A DNA stretch of 64,000 nt from Ipomoea triloba (Eukaryota > Streptophyta > Magnoliopsida > Solanales > Convolvulaceae): contig NC_044927.1 of NCBI RefSeq assembly GCF_003576645.1, positions 19,745,018 through 19,809,017 on the forward strand. The letters run 5' to 3'. A model generated the notes under the pieces. The model worked only from the letters and a program-made list of their open reading frames with translations, did not search any database and was not told where the DNA came from. Of this stretch, positions 20,987-32,009 are shown one piece after another (position 1 is the stretch's first letter; each line of letters opens with the position of its first letter). The position numbers and the translations under genes are program-made.

Positions 20987-22672
20987 TCAAGCGAGCATGG
21001 GATTATCAGTCACAGGGCCATTGAGGCCAGCAATGTCGCCATCATCCATCATTCCATCTTTGGGGGGGGGGGGGTCCGCCATATCCAAGAATCCAATCTC
21101 CCCGTCTGGTGATTTATCGGTTTGGTGCTCATAGGGTAGTGGTTCGTGATGGTGGACTGTGGTTCTGTTTATGACTCTGCCTCTCGCTGAGCCACGAACA
21201 ACAACATGTTCAGATTCCGCCGCCGCACGTCTAGGTGGGTTACCCCTTCCTCCACGGCCTCTATTGATATTCTGTGGTGCCGTATAGTATCCTCTGGTAT
21301 ATCCATTATTGGTAGGTCTCCAGTTGGCTTCTTTTGCATTCACCTTGGGATTATATTGCCTCTTTTGGGGACCTGTATGTACTGATGTCTCTCTGGGGAT
21401 TTCGCCGTGCGCTGGTGGCAAGTCCTCTAAAGGGCCATTATCTTCCATATTCTGTAAGGGAGCATAACGAGAGGCATTCGCCATTTCCTGCTGATAAGCT
21501 TCATCCTCTGGAAAATAGGTCTCCCTTCTCGAGTATCTGTTGACCGGTTGGTGTGTCTGGTTTTCTTGGCGGACGCCTGGGTTTCCGGGTGACTAGCATC
21601 CAGGGGCCGTATTTTTCCGCCGGAAGCCTCGACTTGGTAGGCTTATTCTTGACAAGAGGATCCAAGAAATCACCGCCATGGGTTGGTTCCGTATTGTCAG
21701 CTCTCCCATCCTGTTCCATCGCAGCATCAGGGTCTGGTGTGGCCGGCGAGCCGCATTGATCTTGCCGATGTCCATAAATTCCAGATTTAAAGCAAACCAA
21801 GTGAATTCCTTCGTATTCTATTGGCCAGGCTTTCCCTTCCAGTGTGAACCTCGCCAATAGTGGTTTGGTCATATCAACTTCTACGCAAACTCTTGCGAAT
21901 TTACCTTTTGAGACAAGGCTTGTAGTGTCGTCTATTTTGATCGGGCGGCCAATCTTCTTCCCTATTTTCCACAAAAAATCTTCTTCGAAATACTCAACCG
22001 GGATCGCAGGTAGTCGTACCCATACCAGTAGCTTCTCCGTTTTGTTGGTGGTGGGATCAAAATTCGGGATCCATTCTTGGACAACCAGATAGTGGTCCAA
22101 AACCATCCAAGGTCCTCCGAATCTTGCGAAATCATAGTCAGCCTGGAATTCAAAACGAGCGATGAAGTAATCTTGCTCAAGCGCAATTAATTCAAAGTTA
22201 CCTTCTGGTTTCCAGAAAGTTGTTAATCTTCTGTGGAGGTATGAATAACCCACTGAGCGGCCAAGAACACGTAAAATAAGGGATCGACGCCAAGGTCTCC
22301 GCAATCTCACTTTCTCAGCCTTGGTTACAATGATTGTTGGGCAGTCTGGGTCAGAATTGGCTTCGTCTAGTTCTTCCTCATCTGATACTTCCTCTTTGAT
22401 TGGGGCATTCTCTGCTGGCTGGTCGTTTCTTTAGTCCCCAACTCGCCTGACCGGAGTGGTTCAGCCATCGACGCAAGAGGCGTCTCTTGGACTACGTCTA
22501 CCATCGGTGAGCTCCTGTGGCACTCCAGCGATCTTTCGCCCCTTTTCCACTTCTTGGTACTTCTCTCAAGAAGGTCTTGTTCTTCCGGTGAGCGGTCGCT
22601 TTCCCCCGGCGATTCCGTTTCCGGCGCCGCGGGTTCTTTCAAAAGTGCTTTCCTAAAGTCCATTACCGTCAC
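20987..22672 (-). pseudogene. LINE ORF1: DUF4283/zinc-knuckle RNA-binding protein, frameshifted
   Basis: Three open segments follow one another: 22672-22367 (acidic, Pro/Ser-rich N-terminus from MTVMDFRKALLKE), 22310-21501 (DUF4283-like domain with VGYSYLHRRL, FARFGGPWMVLDH, LLVWVRLPAIPVEY) and 21484-20987 (basic, Gly/Arg-rich tail). The frame changes near 22410-22440 and near 21510-21560, so two indels separate them. After the DUF4283 domain the CCHC knuckle reads CFKSGIYGHRQDQC, where a second Cys is expected at the Ser. A run of about 13 G at 21061-21073 encodes prolines in the tail and is prone to slippage. The protein normally coats LINE RNA. A 5' UTR of about 80 bp precedes it. Confidence 0.85.
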
Positions 22673-22753
22673 TTCTTAAGGGATTGATAATTTGATATGA
22701 CTGATTGTTCCTATATTGAGAAAACTATACTCGATTTTTATTTTACCTCCTTG

Positions 22754-23006
22754 TAAAATGATACTTTAGTTGTATTATAATGAAATTACAGTATGTATAA
22801 AATAAAACTGAATAAAAGGCATCACATATTGAGTTTATAATGTCAAATGAAATTGTAGTTGATAAAATGATAATTTAATTATGTTGAAATGAAACTCCAA
22901 TGTATAAAAATGAATTGAATATGTCATGAAAATATAATTAGTTGGACAGAACGGGTGCCATTTCTTTTCACAAACAACACCGTTTTGGACCATGATCCGC
23001 AGTAAA
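22754..23006. repeat. Tandem array and right end of the TIR element
   Basis: This resumes the 113 bp tandem units interrupted by the LINE (tactttagttgtattataatgaaat, then cacatattgagtttata at about 22824). It then ends in the ttttggaccatgatccgcag terminal repeat at about 22984-23003. Confidence 0.6.
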
Positions 23007-23100
23007 ATTTGCTATCTCTATCTTAATGACAATTATTTATTTTATAAATTATTTTAATTGTATATGTATCTTGGTATAAATTTGTCTTTGTTGTGGGTAA

Positions 23101-24368
23101 TGATGATGTATAAGTGAGTGTAAAAGATGGGTGCAAATTGTCGTTACGCTGAGGATTGGGGCTATGGCACATAATTGTGTAAATTAAGAAAACTAGGCAC
23201 TAGAGTATGTGAATCAACTAGAATCCAAGCAACTAATGATTGAATAAGGAAAATAAAAGAATAAATTGGCTAATGTATTAACTGATTGATAAAGGAATGG
23301 GCCAGATTAGGGAAATTGCAATCTAGATGTTCTAACAATCTCAAAATTAGGGAAAGAAGAATTAACCTATGGATCAATGAGCCATGCACACAAGAATTCA
23401 ATTCACCTACTTTCGTAATCAATAAACAGAATTAGGCTAGGATTGCCCCACTTTTGTGATGCATCAATCATAGTCTTAATCACCTAAGCATTGTAAGCCC
23501 CCAAATTACCCCTATTTTCATAGTAGGAAAAATTAGGTTGAAGTTGGTAAGGCTCGAAGTCTCCATCCAACTTTCGTTGTAATGAATCCTTCTCCTAAAC
23601 TAGCAATTAATTGTGGCCATCAATCAATAACAAGCAGAAAATAATCCCCAATTCAACATAAACCCTAGGTAAATAATTTAATCCGTTTATGCAATAATCA
23701 CAACTTGAACATCAAGATTGACAATAAATCCCTAATCCAAACCCATTAACGCATGATTGAAGTAAATAAAACAAAGCAAGAATTAAATACTTAAATCATA
23801 GCAATGAATCTAAAGAATAAAAGAGAGAACTTTACTAACAATTCTTGAGAGTAATTCCAATCCAAACAATGATTCCAAGCTCGTAATTGAATTCAATGAT
23901 GTCAATCTGCTCTATTCTATGCTATGGAAAACTCTAAAGAAAGGGAAAATTGTACTGAACTAAACTAGGGCTCCGGATCCCCAAATTATAGGAAAAACGC
24001 GAAATAAATACTGGACAACAGCCGAGTCACGGCCACCATCACGGCTGGGATCGGGGCTGTGATGTGCCGTGGCCAACTGCTGTCCGCGGTGGAGGTCACG
24101 GCCGCCATCACGACCGTGAGGCGGCCTCCTGGTCCTCTTCTAACTCCTTTCGTGCTCTGTTGCTCCTTTCCGTCCCGGGGTAGATTCCTTATGTCTCGAA
24201 AACTTGTCCGAGATGACCGAAAATCCTTCATTTGCTCCTCATTTGCGAATAAATTAAGATTGATCAAATGTAACACACAAACGAGCCTTAAATGTATCAA
24301 GGTAAAGGAAATAAGCAACAAAACTACTGAATCGTGGGGCAAATAATGGTATAAAATCATGTGTATCA
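23101..24368 (-). repeat. 3' LTR of the Athila element
   Basis: Starts tgatgatgta and ends tgtatca on the plus strand. It is 1268 bp and lacks a 13 bp segment present in the other LTR near 35218. It contains a GC-rich palindromic stretch (about 24022-24125, tcacggcc...ggccgtga type) also found repeated in the internal region. Confidence 0.95.
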
Positions 24369-24380
24369 ACTCCCCCACAC
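24369..24380 (-). promoter_or_regulatory. Polypurine tract
   Basis: On the minus strand GTGTGGGGGAGT abuts the 3' LTR directly. It is the expected primer for plus-strand DNA synthesis. Confidence 0.85.
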
Positions 24381-25943
24381 TAGAACTTTTGCTTGTCCTC
24401 AAGCAATTACCCATGATAATTCACCTTCCAAACACTGCAACTGATTACACTTCCTTCCTGCACAACCAATCATTCCACCAACCAACTTGTACAACCTAAC
24501 CTGCTTCAAGAATCATCTCAGAATCACAAGTGAGTTCCCCTCTCAGGCCAATAACCGGGCACCCGAATTAAGGTAGATTAAAACCCTGTATGCATATGTA
24601 CTCTGTTGAGATTATGCTAGACTTGGCTTAAGATGAACTCCCATAGACTTGCCCTTCATACTCACATAGATCAACTCTAAAACTGCATGCTAAGATCAAA
24701 TAGGTCTTTATTTGGCTTGTAATGGGGCTAAGGGTGAGTGGCTAAACAAAGAAGAGGTATAGAACAATGCACAAAAGAGAGAGAATTTCACACCTATTCA
24801 CAACTAAACCTAGAGGAGACATGGAAAATATGAATCAAGAGAGCAAAACATGATTGGAAACACAAGAGTATTCTAATCTAGTGGGGGTGAAGACAATTAT
24901 TCTAGCAACCTGACTTGCACTTTTATTCGTTTTTCTTTTTCTTTCTTTTTACAAACCTTTTCTTCACATCCAAACTTCTTTTTCGACTTTTCTAACAACA
25001 ATTTTTTTTCTTTTTTTTTTCTTTTCAATTTTATTCTCTTTTTTCTTCTTTTCTTTCCTTTCAACCAACAAACATTTCCTTTTCTTTCATTCAACCAACC
25101 AATAAATTCCTTCACAACACCCCCATACTAGAACAAAGATAATAGGAATAACTCTATCAAAAGTAAGCTCAAAAAGGGAAATCTCCTATAAATTGAAGAA
25201 CAAATGCTACATTCTCTCTAAGGGTGAATGGAAAATATATGGCTAAAGGCTAAGGGTTAAATGATAGGGCTAAATAAGAACAACAATACAAAGAACAGGG
25301 TTAAGTGCTTTGCACTTATTAAACAAAAACAAGGCTCAAAGGGGACAACTAGGGGAAATAATTGTAACACATGGTAGGTTTAAAGGCTTGGGCTAACAAC
25401 AATGGCCTAAATCACTTCAAAGCATGTAAATTCTAGACTTCACTATGAGAGCACTGAGACAAGCTATGACAGAACAGGTATCACCGGAATCCCACATAAG
25501 CCTTCACTAGCAATGCATAACACACAGGGGAAACATTTAGGTTAGAGGTTAACCCAACTATTGGCAAGAGACGGAATTAAAAACAAGCTCAACCTTGAAT
25601 CATCCTTGACAAGCTAGGTTGCACAAGAACCACCAAAGCAAACCACCAACCAGCAGAAAGGAAAGTGGTCACAGCCACAACACAAGGAAAATAAACTACC
25701 CTAAGCTGCAAATTGAATCCTTCAAGCAAAATTCATCAAAAATTTCATTTTTCACAATTTTATCAGAAATAACACCCCCCCACACTTAGTCTGGACATCG
25801 TCCCTAATGGACAACCAAAGCCCCATGAACTAAAACATAAGAAAACGAACTAGAAAGCATGTAAACAAACAAAAAGAAAAAATATGATAACAGAATTCAA
25901 GTTAAACATAATACAATCCAAAGACTAACTAAAAGCAAAAATA
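24381..25943 (-). other. 3' non-coding region of the Athila element
   Basis: No open reading frame with recognisable content. A pyrimidine-rich stretch (about 24915-25090, ttttctttttt type on the plus strand) is the main landmark; the open frame over it is low-complexity Lys. Long untranslated 3' regions are usual in Athila elements. Confidence 0.6.
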
Positions 25944-27166
25944 CTAGAAAAATAAAAGACTAGAGTTTGTAGAAGGTTCACTAGGCACATCATCCAATAG
26001 AAGAGGGATCATAAGGTGGGAATGGAGGGCCCCCTGAGGTGGGTAATGCCCACGCATCCACTCATAGTAAGCATGGGCCTCAGCGCGGCTTTGAGCATTT
26101 GCTGTCGCCATCTCATCCAGCCTGGTGTCAATATGGTCGAACCTCATGTTCATGGCCGCAAGTTGGGCCAGTACCTGCTGCTGGAAATCACTAGAAGAGG
26201 AACCCTCGCCTGCCCAAGCATGGGCAGGATCAACAACATCAGGATGGGCCTCATGAGCCTCTTCCTCCATCCTCACATCAGCCACATCAGCCATCTCCGC
26301 AGTACGGGCTCTCTTGGGTCCAATCTTGTCGCGCATCCTCAGAACAACATCAGCTGTGAGAGGCTGCATGCCTGGAGCCTTGGGCTCAACCAATATAATC
26401 CTCTGGGTAGCACGGAGAATCCGCGTAAGATAAGGGCCCATATACAAAGCCACTCCTCGAGGGTGATACTGGTTCTTAATTAAGTTCCAAATCACCACTC
26501 CCATATGCAGCCTGATACGCTTGACCATGCCATACAGACAGAATAGGTCAGCGTGGTTGACAGAACTCGTGGCATCGAATCGGTCGATGATTGAATGGCC
26601 GAGCTAATATTGCATTAATCTGTGCTCCCTCTTGAGGAATGCAGAAGAACGGCTGTAGGAGCTCTTGTAAACCGAGGTGCCATCCGTGAGCTCTTCCAAA
26701 ACCGTTGGATGTTAGGCACATTGGCAACTCGGTCAAAATTTTCTTCTTCTATGAGCTGCTGGACTGGGCCGAAACCCATCAAGTCACTCAAATCATCCGG
26801 GCTGAACCGGAACATCGTATGGCCCACGTGAAACTACACATACGGGCTGCTAGTGAGGCCATCAAATTTGGGAAGTTTCATTGTGGTCATGACCTCGACT
26901 AGCACCGACTTATAGGTGTCCTTCGCGAACTCCATCAGCAAGTATCTCCACTCCGGGAGATCCACCATCTCTTCCACCTCTACCCGGATGCCAAACTCAT
27001 CTGCAACGTCCAAAGAGAGGACGTACGGCCTGAATATCTGCCTTCCGGAGAAGAACTGAAAACGCTCAAAGTTTTTCGGATCATAGAGTGGTGTGGCAGG
27101 AGGCTGTTCAGCCAGGGCTGGCCTTTGTGCCACTGATTTCTTCCTTTGTCGTGGAGGCATCTGCAA
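25944..27166 (-). pseudogene. Third ORF of the Athila element (ATHILA family protein), broken
   Basis: Three open segments (27166-26834, 26827-26615, 26528-25944) lie downstream of pol, where Athila elements carry their extra ORF, often called env-like. The first has PPRQRKK and FERFQFFSGRQIFRPYVLSL; the second FRFSPDDLSDLMGFG; the third RLHMGVVIWNLIKNQYHPRG and a tail with coiled-coil character. A stop separates segments one and two in the same frame, and a frame change separates two and three. I see no signal peptide or convincing transmembrane segment here, so an envelope function is unsupported. Its role is unknown. Confidence 0.75.
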
Positions 27167-27799
27167 ATAAACTCAAACCACATATATTCACCGGGTTTGC
27201 AAGATTGCGGAGTAGAATGTATGACTAAAACTAAAACTAAAAGGAAACTAAAAATCGAACTATTCAGAGCATTCTGATATTTTTTTTGGTCAAAACCTAA
27301 CCTAGATTGTGGCTCAAACATTGCAAAATTGCTCAAGAATCATCGCCAAATAGTTAACAACTACTCCACAACCCTAAAACTAGCAAGAATTCCATCCAAA
27401 ATCAACATTCAATTCAAATTCAAGTGGGTATTCAAAGTTTCACCCAAATCACCAATGTGAACACCATTAAAGCATGAATCAAGCTCTATGAACATGGAAT
27501 CAATAATACTAACCCTAAACATGCTTAAGCTAACAACATTCAACCATTCAAGTAAAGATTCAAGTAACCCTATGAACATGAACAAGAAATTCGAAAATTG
27601 CAAGGGAAATTAAAGATATTGAAGACCAAACCTTGAGTAGTTGATGAAGATGATGATATGGAATAGCAAGTTGCAAGCAATCACAAAGTAATGGAAGTAA
27701 ATATGGTGTAGGAAAATTGGGGAGGGGGAGAATTTGAGAGAGAAGAAGTTAGGGTTGCAAATTGAGGGAAAAGGGGGTGGGAATCACGAACTGGGTTTT
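27167..27799 (-). other. Non-coding stretch between pol and ORF3, AT-rich part
   Basis: AT-rich without a supported gene; it probably acts as leader for the third ORF. Confidence 0.5.
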
Positions 27800-28195
27800 A
27801 AAACCCAGTCCGCATCACGGCCGGGATCGGGGCCGTGACCGTGAGGCCTTATTCTGCTTCTGCATACTGCTTCATATGGCTCGCCCTCACGGCTTGGGTC
27901 ACGGTCGGGATGTGGCCCGTGACCTAGAGCCCTCTATAGTGCTCTCAACACTAGAAATTCTGGAGGAACGTCCCGGGCAGGGTCACGGCCGGGAGGGTGG
28001 CCGTGACCCAGAGCCCTCATTTGGCCTGTATACACTGGAATTTCTGGAATGGGGTCCCGGCCTGGATCACGGCCGGGATGTGGCCCGTGACCCAGAGCCC
28101 TCTTTTGCTCTGTTTGTGCTGGAATCGACGCCTTGGCGTCACGGCCGGGGTCACGGCCGTGAGCCTGGCCGTGATCCCGAGTCCTCCTTCTGCAA
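27800..28195. repeat. Tandem GC-rich palindromes (tcacggcc...ggccgtga)
   Basis: About five units at 60-85 bp spacing each contain a near-palindrome such as tcacggccgggatgtggccc followed by gtgacc, then agagccctc and a ctggaatt(t)c stretch. Each can form a GC hairpin. The same palindrome occurs once in each LTR (24022-24125, 35505-35600). They are not in a coding frame. Confidence 0.75.
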
Positions 28196-28517
28196 CTTTG
28201 TTCGTTTCGCGCCCAAGCTTGGTTTTACCTGCAAGTTAGTCCAAATTATTCCCCAAAACACTTATAAACCTATTCAAAACATAACCACCTCAATTCTAAC
28301 TATTCCCACTCTCTCAAAAGTAAAATAGTGCAAACCTCACACCAAAAATAACCCAAGTAACTCCCGTAAACAAGAAAAAAACCCCTAATTCTACTTCGAA
28401 CTAAAAATAAAAAGAAAAATGCAGAAAAATAAAGTGCAAAAAGTAAAGGATAACATGGGGGTGCCTCCCATGAAGCGCTAAGTTTACTGTCGTCAGCTCG
28501 ACTCAACCATATGGTCA
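28196..28517 (-). other. Non-coding stretch downstream of integrase
   Basis: A short AT-rich region containing cctcccatgaagcgctaagttt. No gene seen. Confidence 0.45.
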
Positions 28518-29780
28518 TCAAGCGTAGATGGGAATAAAGAGATCCCAAACTACTTTAACCACCTCTTCCTTTGGTTCTGGAACATTGAAGAACTTCAACC
28601 TTTGGCCATTGACCACAAATGGATCGCTAGTAGTGCCAACAATAGTAACCGCACCAGATGGAGATTGCTCAACCACCTTAAACGGTCCTGACCATCTAGA
28701 CTTGAGCTTCCTAGGAAACAATTTTAACCGGGAGTTGTATAAGAACACTTGATCACCCGGTTCAAAACTCCTTCTTAGGATCCTCTTATTATGAAAGTAT
28801 TTGGTCCTCTCCTTGTAAATTTTGGCATTCTCATAAGCATCCATCCTGAATTCCTCCAACTCATTCAAAGACAACAACCTCTTCTCCCAAGACAAACTTT
28901 CATCCAAATTCAACTTTGAAACTGCCCAATATGCCTTGTGCTCATACTCAACTGGTAAATGACAGGATTTCCAAAAAACAAGCTTGAAAGGGGACACACC
29001 AATTGGAGTCTTGAATGCAGTCCGGAGAGCCCATAAAGCATCATCTAACTTCAGTGACCAATCCTTTCGGTTAGGACTCACCACTTTCTCCAGAATTGAT
29101 TTGATTTCTCTTTTTGCCAGCTTAACTTGCCCACAGGTTTGTGAGTGATACGGTGTAGACAACCTGTGGTAAATCCCATACTTAACCAAAAGATTCTCCA
29201 ACAACTTATTCCAAAAATGAGTTCCATTATCAGTGATAAAGGACCTAGGCATACCAAACCGGGAGAAAATATTATTCTTCACAAACTTGACCACAGTCTC
29301 AGCATCATTCCTTGGAGTTGCTATTGCCTCCACCCTCTTAGACACATAATCCACTGCCACTAGAATGTACTCATTACCGAAGGAAGGAGGAAACAGACCC
29401 ATGAAGTCCATTCCCCATACATCAAACAGCTCAACCTCTAAAATCCCTCTCTGTGGCATCTCATGCCTCCTACCGACAGTGCCAGTCCGCTGGCAGCTAT
29501 CATAGGTGCTAACAAAGTCTTTAGCAGTAGCAAACAAAGTAGGCCAAAACAAACCTGACTGCAACACCTTCAAAGCAGTATGATCAGCACTCATGTGTCC
29601 CTCATAAGGTGAAGCATGACAATGATATAGAACACTGTCAAACTCCTCCTTAGGAATGCATCTCCTCACAATACCATCTGGACATCTTAAAAAGCAGTGG
29701 CTCATCCCAAAAATAATCTCGCACATCATGAACAAATCTCTTTTTCTTATTGTAATCAAAATCTTTCGGAATGTAACCAC
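28518..29780 (-). pseudogene. Athila integrase, frameshifted and with catalytic change
   Basis: A 420-codon frame lies one frame off the reverse-transcriptase ORF it overlaps (29650-29780), so a small indel separates them. It holds the zinc-binding region (CHASPYEGH...YDSCQRTG), the catalytic core (WGMDFMG with the first Asp, FITDNGTHF with the second) and a C-terminal domain ([29 protein letters not shown] split over about 35 residues). Two key sites are altered. The third catalytic residue, normally Glu in GQVE..N, is Lys in GQVKLAK, and the first Cys of the HHCC zinc site is Tyr (TYDSC). The enzyme should be inactive. Confidence 0.88.
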
Positions 29781-32007
29781 TCACCAGGAAATTCACTATG
29801 TCCGCAAACCATGGTACGGAGGCATTCTCAGCCAGCAATGTCTCACCTTTGAAAGTATCATCTATGGGCAACTCATCCTTTTTTCGGCCCTCAAGCCTGG
29901 ACAAATGATCAGCAACAACATTCTCTATGCCCTTCTTGTCTCTTATCTCCAGATCAAATTCTTGTAACAGGAGAATCCATCGAATCAACCGTGGCTTAAC
30001 ATCCTTTTTCTGAAACAAATATCTCAAAGCTGTATGGTCAGTATGAACAATTACCTTGCTCCCCATCAAGTAGGATTTGAACTTATCAATTGCAAACACC
30101 ATTTCCAAAAGTTCCTTTTTAGTTGTTGCATAGTTCACCTGTGCTTCATCAAGCGTATGATTAGCATAATGAACCACATGGTAACTTTTATCTTTCTTCT
30201 GGCACAACACAGCCCCCACTGCAAAATCACTAGCATCACACATCAATTCAAAAGGTAAGGACCAATCAGGGGGCTGAATAATGGCAGCATGGCAAAGAGC
30301 ATTTTTCAACTTTTCAAAACCCACTAGACAAGAATCATCAAAATCAAAGGGGACATCTTTAGCAAGCAAATGAGTGAGGCGCTTGGCAAGCCTAGAGAAA
30401 TCTTTAATGAACCTTCTGTAGAACCCAACATGACCTAAAAAACTCCTCACTCCCTTCACAGAATTAGGGAGTGGTAACTTAGCAATCACCTCAACTTTCG
30501 CTGGGTCTACCTCAGTTCCCCTCGGAGACACCCTGTGCCCAAGAACAATGCCTTCTGAAGCCATAAAGTGACACTTCTCCCAGTTTAGCACAAGATTCAC
30601 TTCCTCACATCTACACAACACTCTCTCGAGATTAGTGAGACATTCACTGAATGACTTCACATAGACAGAAAAATCATCCATGAACACCTTCATAATATCC
30701 TCAACAAACTCTGAGAAAATGGCCATCATGCATCTCTGGAATGTAGCTGGTGCGTTACACAAACCAAATGGCATACGCTTGAAAGCATAAGTGCCATATT
30801 GACATGTGAACGTAGTCATCTCCTGATCATCCGGATAGACAGAAATCTGAAAGTAACGTGAAAAACCATCTAGAAAATAGAAATATTTGTTGCAGGACAT
30901 TCTCTCCAGCAACTGGTCAATGAAGGGAAGGGGGAAATGATCTTTCCTAGTAGACTTGTTCAACTTTCTATAATCAATGCACATACGGTGTCCAGTGACA
31001 AGTCTAGTAGGGATCAGCTCATTATTCTCATTCTTAACAACAGTAATACCACCCTTTTTCGGAACAACATGGATGGGACTAACCCACTTGCTATCCGAAT
31101 TAGGGTAGATAATATCATTATCAAGCAATTTGAAAATTTCCTTCTTAACAACATCTTTCAGATTAGGGTTTAGCCTCCGAAGGGGCTCCACACTGGGCTT
31201 GGCATCATCCTCTAAATAAATTCTATGCATGCAATACTTAGGATCAATGCCAACTAAATCCCCAATCGTATACCCAATAGCTCTTCTGTGCTTTCTTAGC
31301 ACTGCCAACAATTCCTCAACTTGTTTCTCCTTCAGGGAGGAACTGATGATCACAGGATAAGTAGAATTAGAGCCAAGAAATGCATACCTCAAACTGGAAG
31401 GCAAAAGTTTCAATTCTACCTTTGGGGCCTGCTCCTCTCCAAATGGAGCAAGAGAAACCACTATTTCTAGTGAATCCTCATGCTCTTCAGCAATTGGTTC
31501 AGAGGAGTCCTCATCCTCCTCTTCCTCCACCTCTGCACTGCACTGCTCCAATACTTCAACCACATGACACTCATCGATGTAAGAGGGTTGGTGCTTGGCC
31601 ATCTTAAAAATATCAAACTCAATTTTGTGGCCAGCCACCACCATCACAAGCTTTCCCCTCTTCACATCAATGAGAGCCCCAGCAGTAGCTAGAAAAGGCC
31701 TACCAAGGATACATGGAACCTTGGTATCCTCTTCCATATCTAGAATCACAAAATCTCCCGGTATGAAATACTGATCAACCATCACCGGGATGTCCTCAAG
31801 AACTCCTACTGGGCGTTTAATGGATCTGTCAGCCATCTGGAGAGTCATGGTGGTAGGCTTTGGGTTGTCCAGGTTAAGCCTCTTACAAAAAGAATATGGC
31901 ATAAGGCTAACACTGGCACCCAGATCACATAAAGCACTACCCACTACAAATCCCCCAATGATGCAGGGAATGGTAAAGCTACCTGGATCCTTCAGCTTGG
32001 GAGGCAA
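29650..32007 (-). CDS. Athila protease - reverse transcriptase - RNase H region (open)
   Basis: A 785-codon open stretch in the same frame as gag. It has no true start (its first codon is TTG) and follows an in-frame stop at about 32014, so it is part of a gag-pol polyprotein. Protease with the DLGAS active site near residue 28. Reverse transcriptase from about 265: [32 protein letters not shown] split across motifs, [18 protein letters not shown], catalytic FMDD. RNase H with [22 protein letters not shown] and [11 protein letters not shown]. It ends in the linker before integrase, where a frameshift follows. The enzymatic motifs look intact, unlike the rest of the element. Confidence 0.92.
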   Translation of the reverse strand: MPPKLKDPGSFTIPCIIGGFVVGSALCDLGASVSLMPYSFCKRLNLDNPKPTTMTLQMADRSIKRPVGVLEDIPVMVDQYFIPGDFVILDMEEDTKVPCILGRPFLATAGALIDVKRGKLVMVVAGHKIEFDIFKMAKHQPSYIDECHVVEVLEQCSAEVEEEEDEDSSEPIAEEHEDSLEIVVSLAPFGEEQAPKVELKLLPSSLRYAFLGSNSTYPVIISSSLKEKQVEELLAVLRKHRRAIGYTIGDLVGIDPKYCMHRIYLEDDAKPSVEPLRRLNPNLKDVVKKEIFKLLDNDIIYPNSDSKWVSPIHVVPKKGGITVVKNENNELIPTRLVTGHRMCIDYRKLNKSTRKDHFPLPFIDQLLERMSCNKYFYFLDGFSRYFQISVYPDDQEMTTFTCQYGTYAFKRMPFGLCNAPATFQRCMMAIFSEFVEDIMKVFMDDFSVYVKSFSECLTNLERVLCRCEEVNLVLNWEKCHFMASEGIVLGHRVSPRGTEVDPAKVEVIAKLPLPNSVKGVRSFLGHVGFYRRFIKDFSRLAKRLTHLLAKDVPFDFDDSCLVGFEKLKNALCHAAIIQPPDWSLPFELMCDASDFAVGAVLCQKKDKSYHVVHYANHTLDEAQVNYATTKKELLEMVFAIDKFKSYLMGSKVIVHTDHTALRYLFQKKDVKPRLIRWILLLQEFDLEIRDKKGIENVVADHLSRLEGRKKDELPIDDTFKGETLLAENASVPWFADIVNFLVSGYIPKDFDYNKKKRFVHDVRDYFWDEPLLFKMSRWYCEEMHS

Positions 32008-32009
32008 TT

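Larger units (their letters stand above)
16795..22751 (-). mobile_element. Full-length L1-type LINE with 15 bp target duplication
   Basis: The target duplication tgtaaaatgatactt lies at 16780-16794 and 22752-22766. A T-run at 16793-16801 on the plus strand is the A-tail of this minus-strand element. It is about 5.96 kb with ORF1 (22672-20987) and ORF2 (20963-16848), a 5' UTR of about 80 bp, and a 3' UTR of about 45 bp. ORF2 is uninterrupted while ORF1 carries two frame changes. It is therefore young but probably not autonomous unless rescued in trans. Confidence 0.92.
16350..23006. mobile_element. TIR element (MULE-like) interrupted by a SINE and a LINE
   Basis: The left end (16350: gtggaccatggtccaaaaat) and the reverse complement of the right end (ctgcggatcatggtccaaaa, right edge about 23006) are inverted repeats that continue to a second match (tgacatcgttt / ggtgttgttt). 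The interior between ends and inserts is a tandem-repeat array. Without the SINE and LINE the element would be about 560 bp. No matching target duplication was found, so the borders are approximate. Confidence 0.5.

Noticed and set aside
24897..25115. Lys/Glu-rich 72-codon frame
   Set aside because: It is a translation of a pyrimidine tract in the Athila 3' region.
25944..27166. Envelope protein in the Athila element
   Set aside because: The position matches the env-like ORF, but no signal peptide, fusion peptide or transmembrane segment was seen; I call it ATHILA-family protein of unknown role.
27762..28328. 188-codon open frame on the plus strand
   Set aside because: It is antisense to the retrotransposon and made of repeated GHGRDxGRDPE-type words from the GC palindrome array; an artefact of tandem repetition.
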